Positions 31,758 through 43,196 of a DNA stretch of 64,000 nt are shown here, piece by piece. Origin of the DNA: Cervus elaphus (taxonomy: Eukaryota; Chordata; Mammalia; Artiodactyla; Cervidae); contig NC_057831.1 of the NCBI RefSeq assembly GCF_910594005.1, forward strand, positions 40,754,001-40,818,000. Direction: 5' to 3'. How positions within the stretch are numbered: the stretch's first letter is position 1; the number at the start of each line of letters is the position of its first letter. The translations under genes were made by a program, and so were the position numbers. Under the pieces are notes generated by a model. The model did not search any database, had not been told where the DNA came from, and was given only the letters and a program-made list of their open reading frames with translations.

Positions 31758-32266
31758 TGTGATGTTTCATTGTATGTGTCAATGTAACTGGGCTAAAAGT
31801 TATCCAGATAGCTGGCAAAATTATCGTCTCTGTGTATGTCTGTCTGTGAGCATGTTTCTAGAACAGGTTCTTTAACTGGTAGACTGAATAAAAAAGAATA
31901 CTTTCATTAGTGCTGGTGGACATCATCCAAGAGGTTAAGGGGCTTGAATAGAACAAAAATGTAGAGGAAGGTGGATTTGTTCTCTAACTGAGTTCGACAT
32001 CCATCTCTCCCACCTTCAGACATTGGTGTTACTGGTTCTCAGGTTTTTGGACTCTGACTGACTTACATCATTAACCTGGTTCCCAAGTCTTCAAGTTTGG
32101 ACTGAAACTATCATCAGCTTTCCTGGGCCTCTAGGTTGCAGCTGGTAGATCATGGGACTTTGCAGCCTTTGTGATTGTCTGAGCCAATCTTCCATAATAA
32201 GTATCTTTCTGTTTACCTGTATATATCCTGTTGATTCTCTTTCTCTGGAAAACCCTGACTAATACA
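31758..32266 (+). mobile_element. Solitary LTR, MaLR/ERVL-like
   Basis: Old non-coding LTR starting tgtgatg and ending gactaataca, with gtgagcatgtttctagaaca, catcatccaagaggttaagg, tgaatagaacaaaaatgt and tctctggaaaaccctgacta in order. No internal viral sequence flanks it. Family not resolved. Confidence 0.7.
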
Positions 32267-32639
32267 GTCATTGACCAAGGCCTGGGTGATGCATGATCGG
32301 GGACATACTTCATAAAACTCAGTAAGTAAGCTGTTGTAGGACTGAGAATTGAACAGAGGTATCAGAAATCATTCACTACTATGAGATACTGGAGGTCTTG
32401 CCAAGGCCAAAAAAGATAAATACATAAATAAGAAGAAAAAAAAAAAACTGAGAAAGAAGGACAGAAAGAAATTGCACTGAACACTTCTGGCATGCACTTA
32501 AGAGCTCAAATGGACTATGCTTTTAGAGTAAGGATCATCACCCAGAGTAAGAGCCACATCCTGTAACTAATTATGAAATAAAAATGGACCTATCCTAACA
32601 TTTAATATAATAGAATTGTAGTTGTCAAGACCAGAAGTG
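32267..32639. other. Unassigned intron
   Basis: Perhaps a decayed L1 piece (gagatactggaggtcttgcc). Contains an A-run at 32435-32448. Confidence 0.4.
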
Positions 32640-34010
32640 CTAATAACTGTGGAATGCCTTCCAGAACATTAGTCAAAACATTTTGAAGGAAGATAGCACA
32701 ATCTAAACTCCGTATGGTGTACTGTAACAAAATCCATCTGAGCTACCAAACATTAGCGGACATGTGAAGGACTAGAAAAATGTGACCCACACTCAAGAAT
32801 TTTTAAAAAGCAGTCAATAGAAACAGACCCTAGGATGACACAGATGTTGGAATTTCAAGGAAAAAAATAGCCATAAGAGGTAAACAAGTGAAACATTTCA
32901 GCAGAGAAATTAAACCACAGAAGGATTCAAATGGAAATTTTAGATGAGAAAAGCAAAATATCTAAAAAGAAAAAAAATTTTTTTAGATGGGCTTAATAGC
33001 AGATTGGGGACTCCTGAGGAAAGAGTTGAGAGCTTGAATGGAGGTGAAAAAAGACAAATCATCCAATCTGAATAACAGAGAGGAAAAGGGATTAAAATAT
33101 AAACAGATCCTTAGTGATTTGTGAGACAATATCAAATAGTCTAACGTAAATGTAATTAGAGAACCAAATGAGACAGGAGAGAAAAAATGGAAAAATAAAT
33201 GGCTAAAACATTCCAAATTTGTTTGCCAACATCAATGTACATATACAAGAACCTTGAACTTCAATAAAGAAAATTACAAGATGAATCACATATAGGTATG
33301 TCATAGTCAAATTGTTGAAAAAAGTTAGAAAAAATCTCAAGAAAAAGCAGACTAAAAGGACATGCCTTACATATAGTGGTAAAATAATATGATAATGGTT
33401 TTTGATGAGAAACAATAGATGACAGAAAACAATGGAATTATGTGCTGGAGAGAATAAACAGATTTTCAACCCAGAATTCTATATTCTGTGAAAATAGATT
33501 TTTTAGAATGAAGATGAAATAAAGGTATTTTAAGATAAACTAAAGCTAAGAGAAATCATAGATACCAGACCTGCCTTAAAAGCAATACTGAAGGAATTTC
33601 TTCAGGCTGAAAAGAAATGACATGATATAGGAACTTAGAGCTCCATGTAGAAGTGAAGAACACTGGAAACTAAAAATATGTGAATAAATATAAAATATTA
33701 TCTCATTTTCCTATTTCCTTTGTTTAAAACAACAGAAAATATTGTGGGGTTTATTACATTTGTTGATATTACATTTCTGACAATAATAGCATAAAGTACG
33801 GGGGAAAATAAATGAAATTTTACTGCTGTACATTTTACACAAAGTGGGACAATATTAACTCTAAGTAATCTGAATAAGTGAAGGAGACATATTATAATCT
33901 CTAGATGCCAGGAAAACAAATGAAAATAATAAAAGGAGGTGCAGTTAAACATCTAGTTGAGGAATTAAAATGTAATATCAAAAGTATTTGATTAACCCCA
34001 AAGTAGTCAG
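32640..34010 (+). mobile_element. Old L1 or HAL1-like block
   Basis: Long A-rich block with words such as ttcaacccagaattctatat, accagacctgccttaaaagc and gaaggaatttcttcaggctg, typical of the 5'/ORF1-side of old L1 or HAL1. All frames are broken. Confidence 0.7.
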
Positions 34011-34084
34011 GGACAGAATAGAGAAACCAAGAGACTATACAGGAGAGTAGACTTAACATTTTACCATCATGAAACCAGAAGCTA

Positions 34085-34172
34085 AATCTTTCTTATTCAT
34101 GACTGTATGCCCATTACTTTCCACAGTGCCTAATATATAAAGTGTTCAATCAATATCTAATGAAAGCATGAA
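34085..34172 (+). mobile_element. L2 LINE 3'-end fragment
   Basis: ctgtatgcccattactttcc, acagtgcctaatatataaag and tgttcaatcaatatctaatg. Confidence 0.7.
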
Positions 34173-34719
34173 ATTAGACTCTTTATCTTACATGATGGTC
34201 TCAAAATGTGCACATTGGTGGCATGTCTGTAACTGGCAGATTCATTTAGAATCTGCATGATATGCTTCCTCTCATCATGGAAACAGTGTCTTCTTCACCA
34301 ACTGGATATTTGTGTGTGAAGGCAATCTACTAAGGATGCTACTGAGAGCATTCCCCAGCTAATAACACTAAAAAGAGATTAATTGGTGAAGGTAGGTCAA
34401 CAAGCAAATTGCCTTAATATGGATGGCATTTTACCCCCATAGAAACCAAACACTCTTGGATAGATTAACTGTATCACATAAATATTTATTTACTCATTTA
34501 TTTAAAAAGCACTTACAATAATGCATATGTTGTAAATAATGTTTGTTGTAGAACTGTGGATGCACAGTGGTCGTACAAGAAAAAAATCCCTGCTCTCCAG
34601 GGTGTAACCATCTACACTGATGGTAACCTCTAATACAACCCATGATGGATAATTCAGTTTCTTTTATTAAGCCTGAATTCCCTGAGGGGAGGACTCTGTT
34701 CACTGATTAATACATTATT
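34173..34719. other. Unassigned intron
   Basis: Nothing recognised. Confidence 0.5.
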
Positions 34720-34860
34720 CAAAAAAAATTATTGAATGTCTTCAGTATGTTTTGTACTATCCCAGGTACTAGGAACACTTCCCACTTTAATTGATCTTAT
34801 AGTCAGGGAAGAAAAAGTAATAAACAAAAATAAGTAGCAAAAACTAAAGTTTGCCAGATA
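34720..34860 (-). mobile_element. L2 LINE 3'-end fragment
   Basis: attattgaatgtcttcagta, ccaggtactaggaacacttc and agggaagaaaaagtaataaa fit the reverse L2 3' end. Confidence 0.6.
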
Positions 34861-36012
34861 GAAAGCAGGACTGAGACCTATTGGTGAACAGGTTGGGAGG
34901 TGGAGTGGGAAAGACATAATTTTCAGTGTGGTGGCCAGGGAGTTTTCACTGGAGTTACATACCAGCAAAAATACCTAATGAGCTGAGAAAGTTTCTTATC
35001 CTACTTTGATTATTAGCAACCAGCACATGTTAGGCACTAACATATATATTAGTGATTCATCTTACTCATTTATTAATTTACTCAATATTTTTTGACACAA
35101 TGGACAGGCTAATAGCTTAAATTAATTGGCTACATAAGTGGCTGAATCCAATAATCTATCATAAATTTATTGCCTTACAAATAAAAATTAAGCCAACTCC
35201 CTTATCCCTGCAACTAGAAGTTAAATCAATGTACTAGGGTACTAGTACTTCAAAAATCAGGAAACAAGATAATACAGAAAAGAGAATAAGAAGTTAGTGT
35301 GCAAGTAAGTAGGCTACTTTGAATTGTGATATAACTGAATGAAAATTCATTCATGTTTATCAATAGGAAAGGTTTCATCTTGCAAAGCCTGACACTACTA
35401 AGAACACCACCATTATCTCAGTTGCTCCATATTTCTGACCCCTCCTCATCTCAACAGTGTATAAACAAGTGGTCGTTTTCACAGACTGCTTTCCAGTTAC
35501 ACAAAAAATGCAATTACATGTAAATGACAGGCTTCCGGGTGAGTGATTGGCCATGAATTATGAATTAAACAAGTAATGATAATGGTAACAGAAGTGGTAA
35601 TTTCACCATAATGAGAATTACCCTTATTTTTCTCCTTTATCTAGGAGAGCTGATAGCAAGAAGGAATATTTCCTGTGGCTTTGCATGGGAGTAAAGGCTT
35701 CTGCTCCATAATCCATATCCCTATTTAAGCTTCCATCTTGTGCTTCCGAATTATGACCAATGTGTTTCTTCCTAGATCCTAAACCTGTGGATGTCTGTTG
35801 GAGAAAAATGGCTAATAATGTTTCCACAGACACGGTGTCTTCCATGAATCAATAACTAGGACAAAATCAGTAGGCATTGCAGGGGCCCTGTGATCCTGTC
35901 TGGATCTCCTTTGAGTCTGTGACAAGGGGCCTTGTGAGCAGTGACTTGGTGCTGGAGTGACTGCAAATAGGAACCTACCACCAGCATGTCAATTTTTAAA
36001 ATGGGCTTAGAG
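34861..36012. other. Unassigned intron
   Basis: About 1.15 kb with no repeat family recognised; an open frame at 35624-35845 minus has no known product. Confidence 0.5.
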
Positions 36013-36230
36013 CTGGGGCTTCTCAGGTAGCATGTGGTAAAGAATCTGCCTGCCAAGGCAGGAGACGTAAGAGACACAGGTTTGATCCCTGATTCAGGAA
36101 GATACCCTGGAGAAGGAAATGGCAACCCACTCCAGTGTTCTTGCCTGGGAGATCCCGTGGGCAGATGATCCTGGTGGGCTACAGTCCATGGGGTCTTGAA
36201 GAGTTAGACATGACTGAGCAACTGAGCACG

Positions 36231-36233
<3 letters not shown>
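36013..36233 (+). mobile_element. Bov-tA SINE
   Basis: Head ggggcttctcaggtagcatg, B-box gtttgatccctgattcagg, end catgactgagcaactgagca. The (AC)n that follows is its tail-derived array. Confidence 0.95.
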
Positions 36234-36275
<42 letters not shown>

Positions 36276-36282
36276 CTGATAA

Positions 36283-36323
<41 letters not shown>
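36234..36323 (+). repeat. Double (AC)n microsatellite
   Basis: Two AC arrays (36234-36274 and 36285-36323) separated by gctgataaat. Confidence 0.95.
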
Positions 36324-36327
<4 letters not shown>

Positions 36328-36764
36328 TCATTTTACCTTTTCAAATTTATTCCTGAAGAAACAGGACTCCAGATAATTTGGAGTATGTACTCTGATGATA
36401 ATTCTTGCTGAAAATTGCTATCAAACCACATCAATTGTTACTGGATGCTACAGGCAGCCCCCAGTTATAATGGTTCATTTTTAAGAAGGGCACCAGCAGA
36501 GTTAGTGGCCAAAAATCAAGGGGAAATGCCTACATTTAATTTTGCAGCGTTGAATGTTTTTGCTATCACACCGACCTTCCTGTTTTATTTCATCTGATTG
36601 TAAACCAAGTTACCTCTTTATTAGTTAATCTAGAAGAAGGGAGCCAGAAAGTGCTTGAATTTGCTGGAAATAATCTACAGACTCTAAATGCAAATAGAAT
36701 AAATTTGGCTCTCCTGAGAGTTGCCACTTGAGGACACCTGTTTCTTGTAAACGAATGCTGGTCT
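36324..36764. other. Unassigned intron
   Basis: 36450-36480 (caggcagcccccagttataa) might be a DNA-transposon end, not resolved. Confidence 0.4.
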
Positions 36765-36997
36765 GTCAGCCTCTCTCTGCCTTTCCTGTGTTTCTCTCTG
36801 CCTCTGTGTCTTTAGCTGTCTCTCTCTTTCTTCATTCTTTCTCTCTTCCTTCCTCTGTGTCCCTCTCCCTGACTGTCTCTGTTTCTCTGGCTCCATGTCT
36901 CTCTGTCTCTGCCCTTCTTTGTGTCTATTTGTGTCTCTCATTTCCCTTTCTCTGCTCTCTGTCTCTTTGCCTCTGTCTCAGTCTCTCTCTCAAACAA
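36765..36997 (+). repeat. Polypyrimidine (TCTCTG)n tract
   Basis: About 230 bases of irregular TCTCTG/TCTTTC words. Long open frames on both strands here are composition artefacts. In the KCNIP4 transcript the tract is purine-rich. Confidence 0.9.
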
Positions 36998-37284
36998 GAC
37001 AGGGTCTCATTTGATTTTCTTTACCTTTGTGTTGACTGCATGCCTCATGAAACATTTAGAGAGAGCCTTAGTCAGCTTAGATATGGGATAATCATTGTAA
37101 ACTACTGCTAGGTGAATGTCACTAAACAACTAGACTGTCAAAAGCTACAGTGCTTTCCAAACCAGTACTGAGTGCTCCTGTTCATCCACATTTCTGCCCT
37201 GCTCTATTGGCAAAGCTCACAAGAGCATGTTAACAGAAAATAACAACCTGGCAAAGGTATCTGCTTTCTTTGGGATCCTTTAAG

Positions 37285-37375
37285 ATTCATCATTGACAAC
37301 AACATTGTAAAGCAATTTTCCTCCAATTAAAAAACAAACTTAAAAAAAGCAAATAAAGAAAATATTCATCATTGA
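37285..37375 (+). mobile_element. Very short L1 3'-end insertion with target-site duplication
   Basis: Only 67 bases (37297-37363): caacattgtaaagcaatttt, cctccaattaaaaaac and an A-rich tail. Flanked by perfect attcatcattga at 37285-37296 and 37364-37375. Confidence 0.9.
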
Positions 37376-37765
37376 ATTCTAATTTTCCTTTGCTCCTCTG
37401 CACAGATTGCCCAAACTGCTTATAAGGTGATAGATACCTTTTGTGTGGGGTTGGGAAATTGTTTGGAGCTCCCTATAGATATGGTGACAAGGTCTTCTGT
37501 TGGTCCAGGACAGTGCCAATTTATGCGTTGTCCCAACATTCAGTTTGCTAACACTCCCTTTTTGTGTTCAAAATGTTCTGGTTTGGATGACAAATGATCT
37601 AGTCATGCTTATTAGCACCTAGTAATGTCCGTTCCCACAGAGTAATGTGCAGTCATTGACTCCATTCAACTATCAGCAATGTAAACTGTGCAACTTCATT
37701 TTTAAAATGGTATTTAAAAATAGCTATAATTAGTAGGCAAGATGAAATAAGGGTAAAAATATACG
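37376..37765. other. Unassigned intron
   Basis: Nothing recognised. Confidence 0.5.
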
Positions 37766-38115
37766 TATTTGCATAGGATGGAATATTATTCAGCTTTAAC
37801 AAAAAAAGGAAATCCTGCCGTATGTGAGAACATGGATGAACCTAGAGGGCATTAAGCTAACTGAAATAAGTCAGTCACAGAAAGACGGAATTCTACTGAG
37901 AGGAAGCCTCCAGAACAGTCAGATTCATAGAAGCAGACACTAGAATGGGGCTTGCCAGGATCTGGGGCTGGAGGGAGGGGATACAGTGTTCCCCTGTATA
38001 AAGTTCAGTTACATGAGAGGGATTAGGTCTGGAGATCTGTTGTATGCAATACAACATAGCACGTCTAGTTAAGCAGATGCTGCTGTGCACTCAAAAATTT
38101 AAGGGGGTAGATCTC
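37766..38115 (+). mobile_element. L1 (L1MA-like) 3' region
   Basis: gaatattattcagctttaac, gaaatcctgccgtatgtgag, gaacatggatgaacctagag and tgaaataagtcagtcacag, then 3' UTR. Confidence 0.85.
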
Positions 38116-38199
38116 ATCTTATGCAACAAAACAATGTAAGTAATATAGCAACATAAAAAATGCAATATAAAATTGTAGGTAACTTGGGTAACATTTGTA

Positions 38200-38410
38200 G
38201 TGGAAAGACTTACAGCTTTGGAGTCAGTCAGTAATGGTTTGAAAATGTTCTGCCACTTTTTGTTCATGAGATTTTGGGAAAGTAACTTAAGCTCACCGAG
38301 CCTGTTTGATCTCAGCTGTATCACAGGAATGATAATAATTCAGCCTTGGCTATGTCCTGGGGTGTTAGGAGGTTCAAGTGAGGTTACATATACATAGCTC
38401 CTGGCGAGAT
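38200..38410 (+). mobile_element. MIR SINE
   Basis: gctttggagtcagtcagtaa, gattttgggaaagtaactta, tgtatcacaggaatgataat and atatacatagctcctggc. Confidence 0.75.
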
Positions 38411-39185
38411 AAATGTTCTCCTCCTGAAATGTGTTTAAGGCTTAGCACGCAACTCAAAAAGGAGCATTTCAAAATGGATAGCAGTATCTTTTTTTGATAT
38501 AGCAGCAATTAAAGCATCCCCCAAATCTCTATCTTGCATATTGCCCCTTTAATAATAATTGTAATTTAAATATGAATTAAACCTAAACCCAACTGCAGTT
38601 ATTCCTCCAAACTAAATACAAATAACCCATTTTTAAATATAACCCATTAAAATATATATATATATAACTCATTTAAAAATATATATTGTTTTAAGTGCTT
38701 TTAATCATTACCTATTTTATAATTTTAAATTTTCCTTTGGAATTAGTCAATCATGTATTTGAAATTAGAAAGCTAGTTATAATTGAGTAAAGTTGAGTCT
38801 TCTGATGATAAGAAACCACAAATGTAACTTATAAATCAAGTTTTAATAAAATTTGATATTACAAAGTTCACTTTCTTATTAATCAGAGTGTTTATTACAT
38901 AATGAGTCTTTCTGTCTCTCCCCTACCCCAGTCACATTCATTTTAGTATAATCTAGAATACCCTGTTCATTTTATGATTGGCCAGTTACCTGAATATTCC
39001 CCTTTAATAACATGCTTGAAAAAAAATAATAAAAAACTGTTTCCCTTTATTCATTCTACTCAGCTCCTTTTAGTATAAAATCCTATAGAGTCTCATAGTC
39101 TGTTATAAGAACTTTGGCTTTTACTTAGGCAGAAAGTGAAAGATTTTGAGCAAAAGAGTGAGGTAATCTAACATAAGTTTCATTC
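38411..39185. other. Unassigned intron
   Basis: Very AT-rich; TA runs at 38651-38666. Nothing recognised. Confidence 0.5.
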
Positions 39186-39290
39186 TAAAAATATTCATTG
39201 CATACCAACTAAGAAGTGGCAAACAGAAACCTAGTTTCTGCTCTCATTAAACTTTGAGGAAGGTAAATATGAATAAAGAATTAAAAAATA
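39186..39290 (-). mobile_element. Possible L2 3'-end fragment
   Basis: aaatattcattgcataccaa and tttctgctctcattaaactt resemble the reverse L2 3' end. Confidence 0.5.
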
Positions 39291-39374
39291 AAACAGAAAA
39301 TTTCTCTAAATTACACTTGAATATGATTTTGCTTTAAGAAACAATACAGATAAATAATGCCTAAAATTCAGGCT

Positions 39375-39605
39375 TCTAACAATGACAGTACCAAGAACTT
39401 TCTATGTGCCAAGTACTTTAAAAGCATTGTATCATTTAACCTTTACAAGAACTCCATGTGGCAGATAATATTATCATAGACAAATCACAGGTGAGGAAAT
39501 TAAGCATAAACAGATGCATGCAGCTTATAAGTGGCAGTACCTGGATGTAAGCACATGTCCATCTGTTTGCCTTCTGGGTCTGACATTCTGACTTCCTTAC
39601 TGTAC
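39375..39605 (-). mobile_element. MIR SINE
   Basis: ctttctatgtgccaagtact, catttaacctttacaagaac, aggtgaggaaattaagcat and cttataagtggcagtacctg: a clear reverse MIR. Confidence 0.88.
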
Positions 39606-39910
39606 TCATGATGGCTCCAATAAAAACCTAGACTACTTCACTTACTGAGTGTGTATAATTGTGTAACCTTCAGCTACAGGATATTTGCTTCACTTCGTAG
39701 AGTGATTTTTATTTCCTGCCATGCCCCTTCAGTTAGGTTTCTCACAACTCATGTTATCTTGATGAGTATATATGAATATAGTACTGAAAACTTGGTGACC
39801 TGCATTCTTCTACCAGAAATATTGCCTCTAATTCCATTTTTTACAGGACATCCATCAAATTCCCAGTGGTATTAAAAAATAATAATGCAGTTGAAGAGAA
39901 AGCTGCACTA
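39606..39910. other. Unassigned intron
   Basis: Nothing recognised. Confidence 0.5.
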
Positions 39911-40015
39911 GGAGATCCAATTTCTTCATCTGAAAAATAGGGGTAATAATATGTGACACTCACTAATCTCAAGGAAGTTAGGAGATGAATGAAATAATTG
40001 TCTCTGCAAAATTTC
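39911..40015 (+). mobile_element. MIR SINE fragment
   Basis: atttcttcatctgaaaaata then ggggtaataatatgtgacac and gatgaatgaaataattgtct. Confidence 0.75.
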
Positions 40016-40144
40016 TCAAATACAGAAGAAATAACATATAATCCATTATAACTTCCAATGTGAAACAGTACTTTCCTATCCTTTTGGGCCTCTGTATTCA
40101 ATCTTAATCTTTCACCAATGTATTTATTCTACAGAACTATTTGT

Positions 40145-40250
40145 CTATTAGCCTAACAAATAGTATTTGTTGAGTATATTGTAAGTAGGACCCTGTACTA
40201 GGCACTTGGGATAAAAATAAAATAAGATATGAAATGAAGCTCATGTTTAC
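40145..40250 (-). mobile_element. L2 3'-end fragment
   Basis: aacaaatagtatttgttgag, taggaccctgtactaggcac and ttgggataaaaataaaataa. Confidence 0.65.
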
Positions 40251-40479
40251 TATTTTTTGAATACCAATTACTTGGTCTTGGCTGCTCATGAGAATCAAGA
40301 GGGTAGCTTAGAATAACTATCCCAGCCTGATCACTCCAGACTATCTAAATCGGGTAACTCCAAAACAAAGCCATTTTTCTGTTCTCAGCTGATCCCATAC
40401 CGGAGAGATTTAGTTGTACATTTCTGATATCGCAAACTAGCTGTTTCTACATGGACATTGTTCCAGGTTGAGAAGGGTC
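40251..40479. other. Unassigned intron
   Basis: 40290-40380 may be a MER5-like piece (gctcatgagaatcaagaggg); not resolved. Confidence 0.35.
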
Positions 40480-41126
40480 TCTCAGAAATTCATGCTCATT
40501 CTGAACCTCACAATGTGAGGTTTATTTGGAAAGAGAGTTTTCTCAGATGTGATTAGCTAAGATGAGGTCATACTGAATTAGGGTGGGCTTTAAATTGAAT
40601 GTCTTGTGTCCTTATACGAGAAAGGGCGCACACATACACACCACAGAAGGAACCATGTAAAGACGGAGGCAGAGACTGGAGTGATGCAGCTATAAGCCAA
40701 GGAAAGCCCGTGATTGCCGTCAGCCACCAGAAACTAAGAAACAGGCGGTAAACAATCTCCTTCAGAGCCTTCAGAAGAAACCACCCATGCTGACACCTTA
40801 ATTTCAGACTTCTGATCTCCCAAACTGTGAGAGAATAAAATTTTGGTTGGTTAAAACAGTTTACTTTATAGTTGACTTCCGTGTAGCTCAAACAGTAAAG
40901 AATCTGCGTGTGATGCAGGAAACCAGGGTTCCATCCCTGGGTCAGGAAGATCCTCTGGAGAAGGGAACGGCAATCCACTCCAATATTCTTGCTTAGAGAA
41001 TTCCACAGACAGAGAAGGCTGGCGGGCTTCAGTTCGTGGAGTCGCAAAGAGTGGGACACCACTGAGTAACTAACACACAAACACTTTACAGGTATTTAAT
41101 CCAGATGCTCTAGGAAAACTAATACA
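40480..41126 (+). mobile_element. MLT1 LTR split by a Bov-tA SINE
   Basis: Old MLT1 LTR: gttttctcagatgtgattag, tgtgtccttatacgagaaag, gctgacaccttaatttcaga, cttctgatctcccaaactgt. It is interrupted at 40871 and resumes at about 41092, ending ggaaaactaatacaga. Confidence 0.85.
40863..41091 (+). mobile_element. Bov-tA SINE nested in MLT1
   Basis: Element 40872-41082 with flanking actttatag (40863-40871) and actttacag (41083-41091), one mismatch. Confidence 0.92.
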
Positions 41127-41210
41127 GACATCAATTAACAGTTTTTTAAGTATGCCAGAAAAAAAATAAAATTATACCATAGCTCTGTATTCATTCTCAA
41201 TATCATATAT

Positions 41211-41239
41211 GGAGTCCCTCAAAATATAAGAGGGACTCC
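41211..41239. repeat. Perfect 10-bp inverted repeat
   Basis: ggagtccctc, a 9-base loop aaaatataa, then gagggactcc. Stem is perfect. Confidence 0.95.
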
Positions 41240-41371
41240 TAGTCACTTGTGACATCTTAATAGTACTGGTAGGTTGTGCAAACTGCTGCTAATCATATTC
41301 AATCTAGGTAAATTAATTCATTTCACACTACAGTTGAGTGATTTTCTAACTGTGTGTGGGTGCCATGTTCT

Positions 41372-41676
41372 TTATTCTGTAGTTGCTGCTGCTGCTGCTG
41401 CTAAGTCGCTTCCGTCGTGGCCGACTCTGTGCGACCCCATAGACGGCAGCCCACCAGGCTCCGCCATCCCTGGGATTCTCCAGGCAAGAACACTGGAGTG
41501 GGTTGCCATTTCCTTCTCCAGTGCATGAAAGTGAGAAGTGAAAGTGAAGTCGCTCAGTTGTGTCCAACTCTTTGTGACCCCATGGACTGCAGCCTACCAG
41601 GCTCCTCCGTCCATGGGATTTTCCAGGCAAGAGTACTGGAGTGGGCTGCCATTGCCTTCTCCGTTATTCTGTAGTT
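41372..41676 (-). mobile_element. Bov-A2-type dimer SINE with 13-bp target-site duplication
   Basis: Element 41385-41663 with a (GCT)n stretch at its tail side, two Bov-A units joined by gaaagtgagaagtgaaagtg. Flanked by perfect ttattctgtagtt at 41372-41384 and 41664-41676. Confidence 0.97.
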
Positions 41677-41884
41677 AGGGTTAGGTAAATCTCTGTTGAA
41701 GACAGGCATTCACAAAGACTAACCCAGAAATAAGGGTCTTCTCAACTTTGTTTCTAATTAAGTAATCAGATATTTATTGAATATCAGGTGACTTTCCTTA
41801 TCACTGAGACTAATGACCAGATTCCCTACAATGGCCTACAAAGTAGGTACAAGCCTCCCACAAAAATTCATCAGTCTGTTTTAC

Positions 41885-42092
41885 CTCCTACTTCACTCTA
41901 CTCATTCTGTCTGTGCCACCTGCTAGTGTTGGCGTCTGAAACATCTTATCTCAAGTATCTTCAAGGTCACTTCCTCACCTCGTTCAGGTCTTTACTCCAA
42001 CTTTACCATCTCAGCGAGAACTCCTCTGACCATTTTCCCTCACCACTCTCTGTATTTCTTTCCCGCTTTATTTTACCTCATAAATTGCTTTA
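41885..42092 (+). mobile_element. L2 LINE fragment
   Basis: cctcgttcaggtctttactc, actcctctgaccattttccc and ttattttacctcataaattg fit the L2 region before the 3' end. Confidence 0.8.
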
Positions 42093-42095
42093 TGT

Positions 42096-42772
42096 TGTTA
42101 GCTGGGTTGTGTATCCCTTCCCCCAGATTCATACATAGGGAAGCCCTGGCCCCCAGTACCTCAGAATATTTGACAATATTGGAGACATTATTGGAGCTTT
42201 TAAAGCAGCAACTAAGTTAAGACGATGTTATTAGGATGGTCCCTTATTAGAATGGCGTCCTTGTAAGAAGAAGAGGAGAGACACTGGGATCGTGTGAACG
42301 CAAGGAAGGGCCACGTGAGGAGGACACAGTGAGAAGGTGGCTGTTTGCCCAGGAGAGAGGGTCAGGAGGAATCAAACTTCTAAGACCTTGATCTTGAACT
42401 TCTAGCCTCCAGAACTGAGAAATTACATTTATGTTGTTGAAGTCACTCAGTGTTTTGTTGCTGCTGCTGCTGCTGCTGCTAAGTCACTCCAGTCATGTCC
42501 GACTCTGTGCGACCCCATAGACGGCAGCCCACCAGGCTCCCCCGTGCCTGGGATTCTCCAGGCAAGAACACTGGAGTGGGTTGCCATTTTCTTCTCCAAT
42601 GCATGAAAGTGAAAAGTGAAAGTGAAGTTGCTCAGTCGTGTCTGACTCTTCGCGACCCCATGGACTGCAGCCTACCAGGCTCCTCCGTCCATGGGATTTT
42701 CCAGCCGAGAGTACTGGAGTGGGTGCCATTGCCTTCCCCGATGGTTTTGTTAGAGCAGAGGAAACTAATACG
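42096..42772 (+). mobile_element. MLT1 LTR split by a Bov-A2 SINE
   Basis: Starts tgttagctgggttgtgt; later aagggccacgtgaggaggac, gaccttgatcttgaacttct, agcctccagaactgagaaat. After the SINE it resumes ggttttgttagagcagagga and ends aactaatac. Confidence 0.88.
42452..42751 (-). mobile_element. Bov-A2-type dimer SINE nested in MLT1
   Basis: Element 42460-42743, near identical in layout to the copy at 41385, including the (GCT)n stretch. Flanked by gttttgtt at 42452-42459 and 42744-42751. Confidence 0.95.
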
Positions 42773-42941
42773 GTCAGCCACAAAATGTGTTGTCCAATCT
42801 GGAACACCACTGAGACAGGAAAGGGGGCACTATTAATATCAATACAAGGCCAGTTGGCATAAGCTGTGACTTCCAGGGTGTAGCAAGACTTTCGGTAGCC
42901 CTATCCATAGAACTGGTCACTGTTATCATGTGATGCACTTT

Positions 42942-42964
42942 GTGTGTGTGTGTGTGTGTGTGTA
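42942..42964 (+). repeat. (GT)n microsatellite
   Basis: Perfect TG run at the tail side of the SINE that follows. Confidence 0.9.
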
Positions 42965-43196
42965 TGTACGCCCATGTGTGCTAAGTCACTTCAGTCATGT
43001 CCGACTCTTCATGACCCTATGGACTGCAGCCCACCAGGCTCCTCTGTCCATGGGATTCTCTAGGCAAGAATACAGGAGTGGGTTGCCATGCCCTCCTCCA
43101 GGGGAGCTTCCCAATCCTGAGACTGAACCCGCATCTCCTGTGTATCCTGCATTGGCAGGCAGATTCTTTACTGCTGAGCCACCTGGGAAGCCCATC
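42965..43196 (-). mobile_element. Bov-tA SINE
   Basis: From ctaagtcacttcagtcatgt to the head gagccacctgggaagccca; full length. Confidence 0.95.

Noticed and set aside
31758..32266. An active or complete endogenous retrovirus at the LTRs
   Set aside because: The LTRs here (6290, 31758, 40480, 42096, 51413) are old, solitary and non-coding; no gag, pol or env sequence lies next to any of them.
36684..37111. 127-residue plus and 85-residue minus frames
   Set aside because: Low-complexity polypyrimidine tract; the sequence is just TCTCTG-type repeats in translation.
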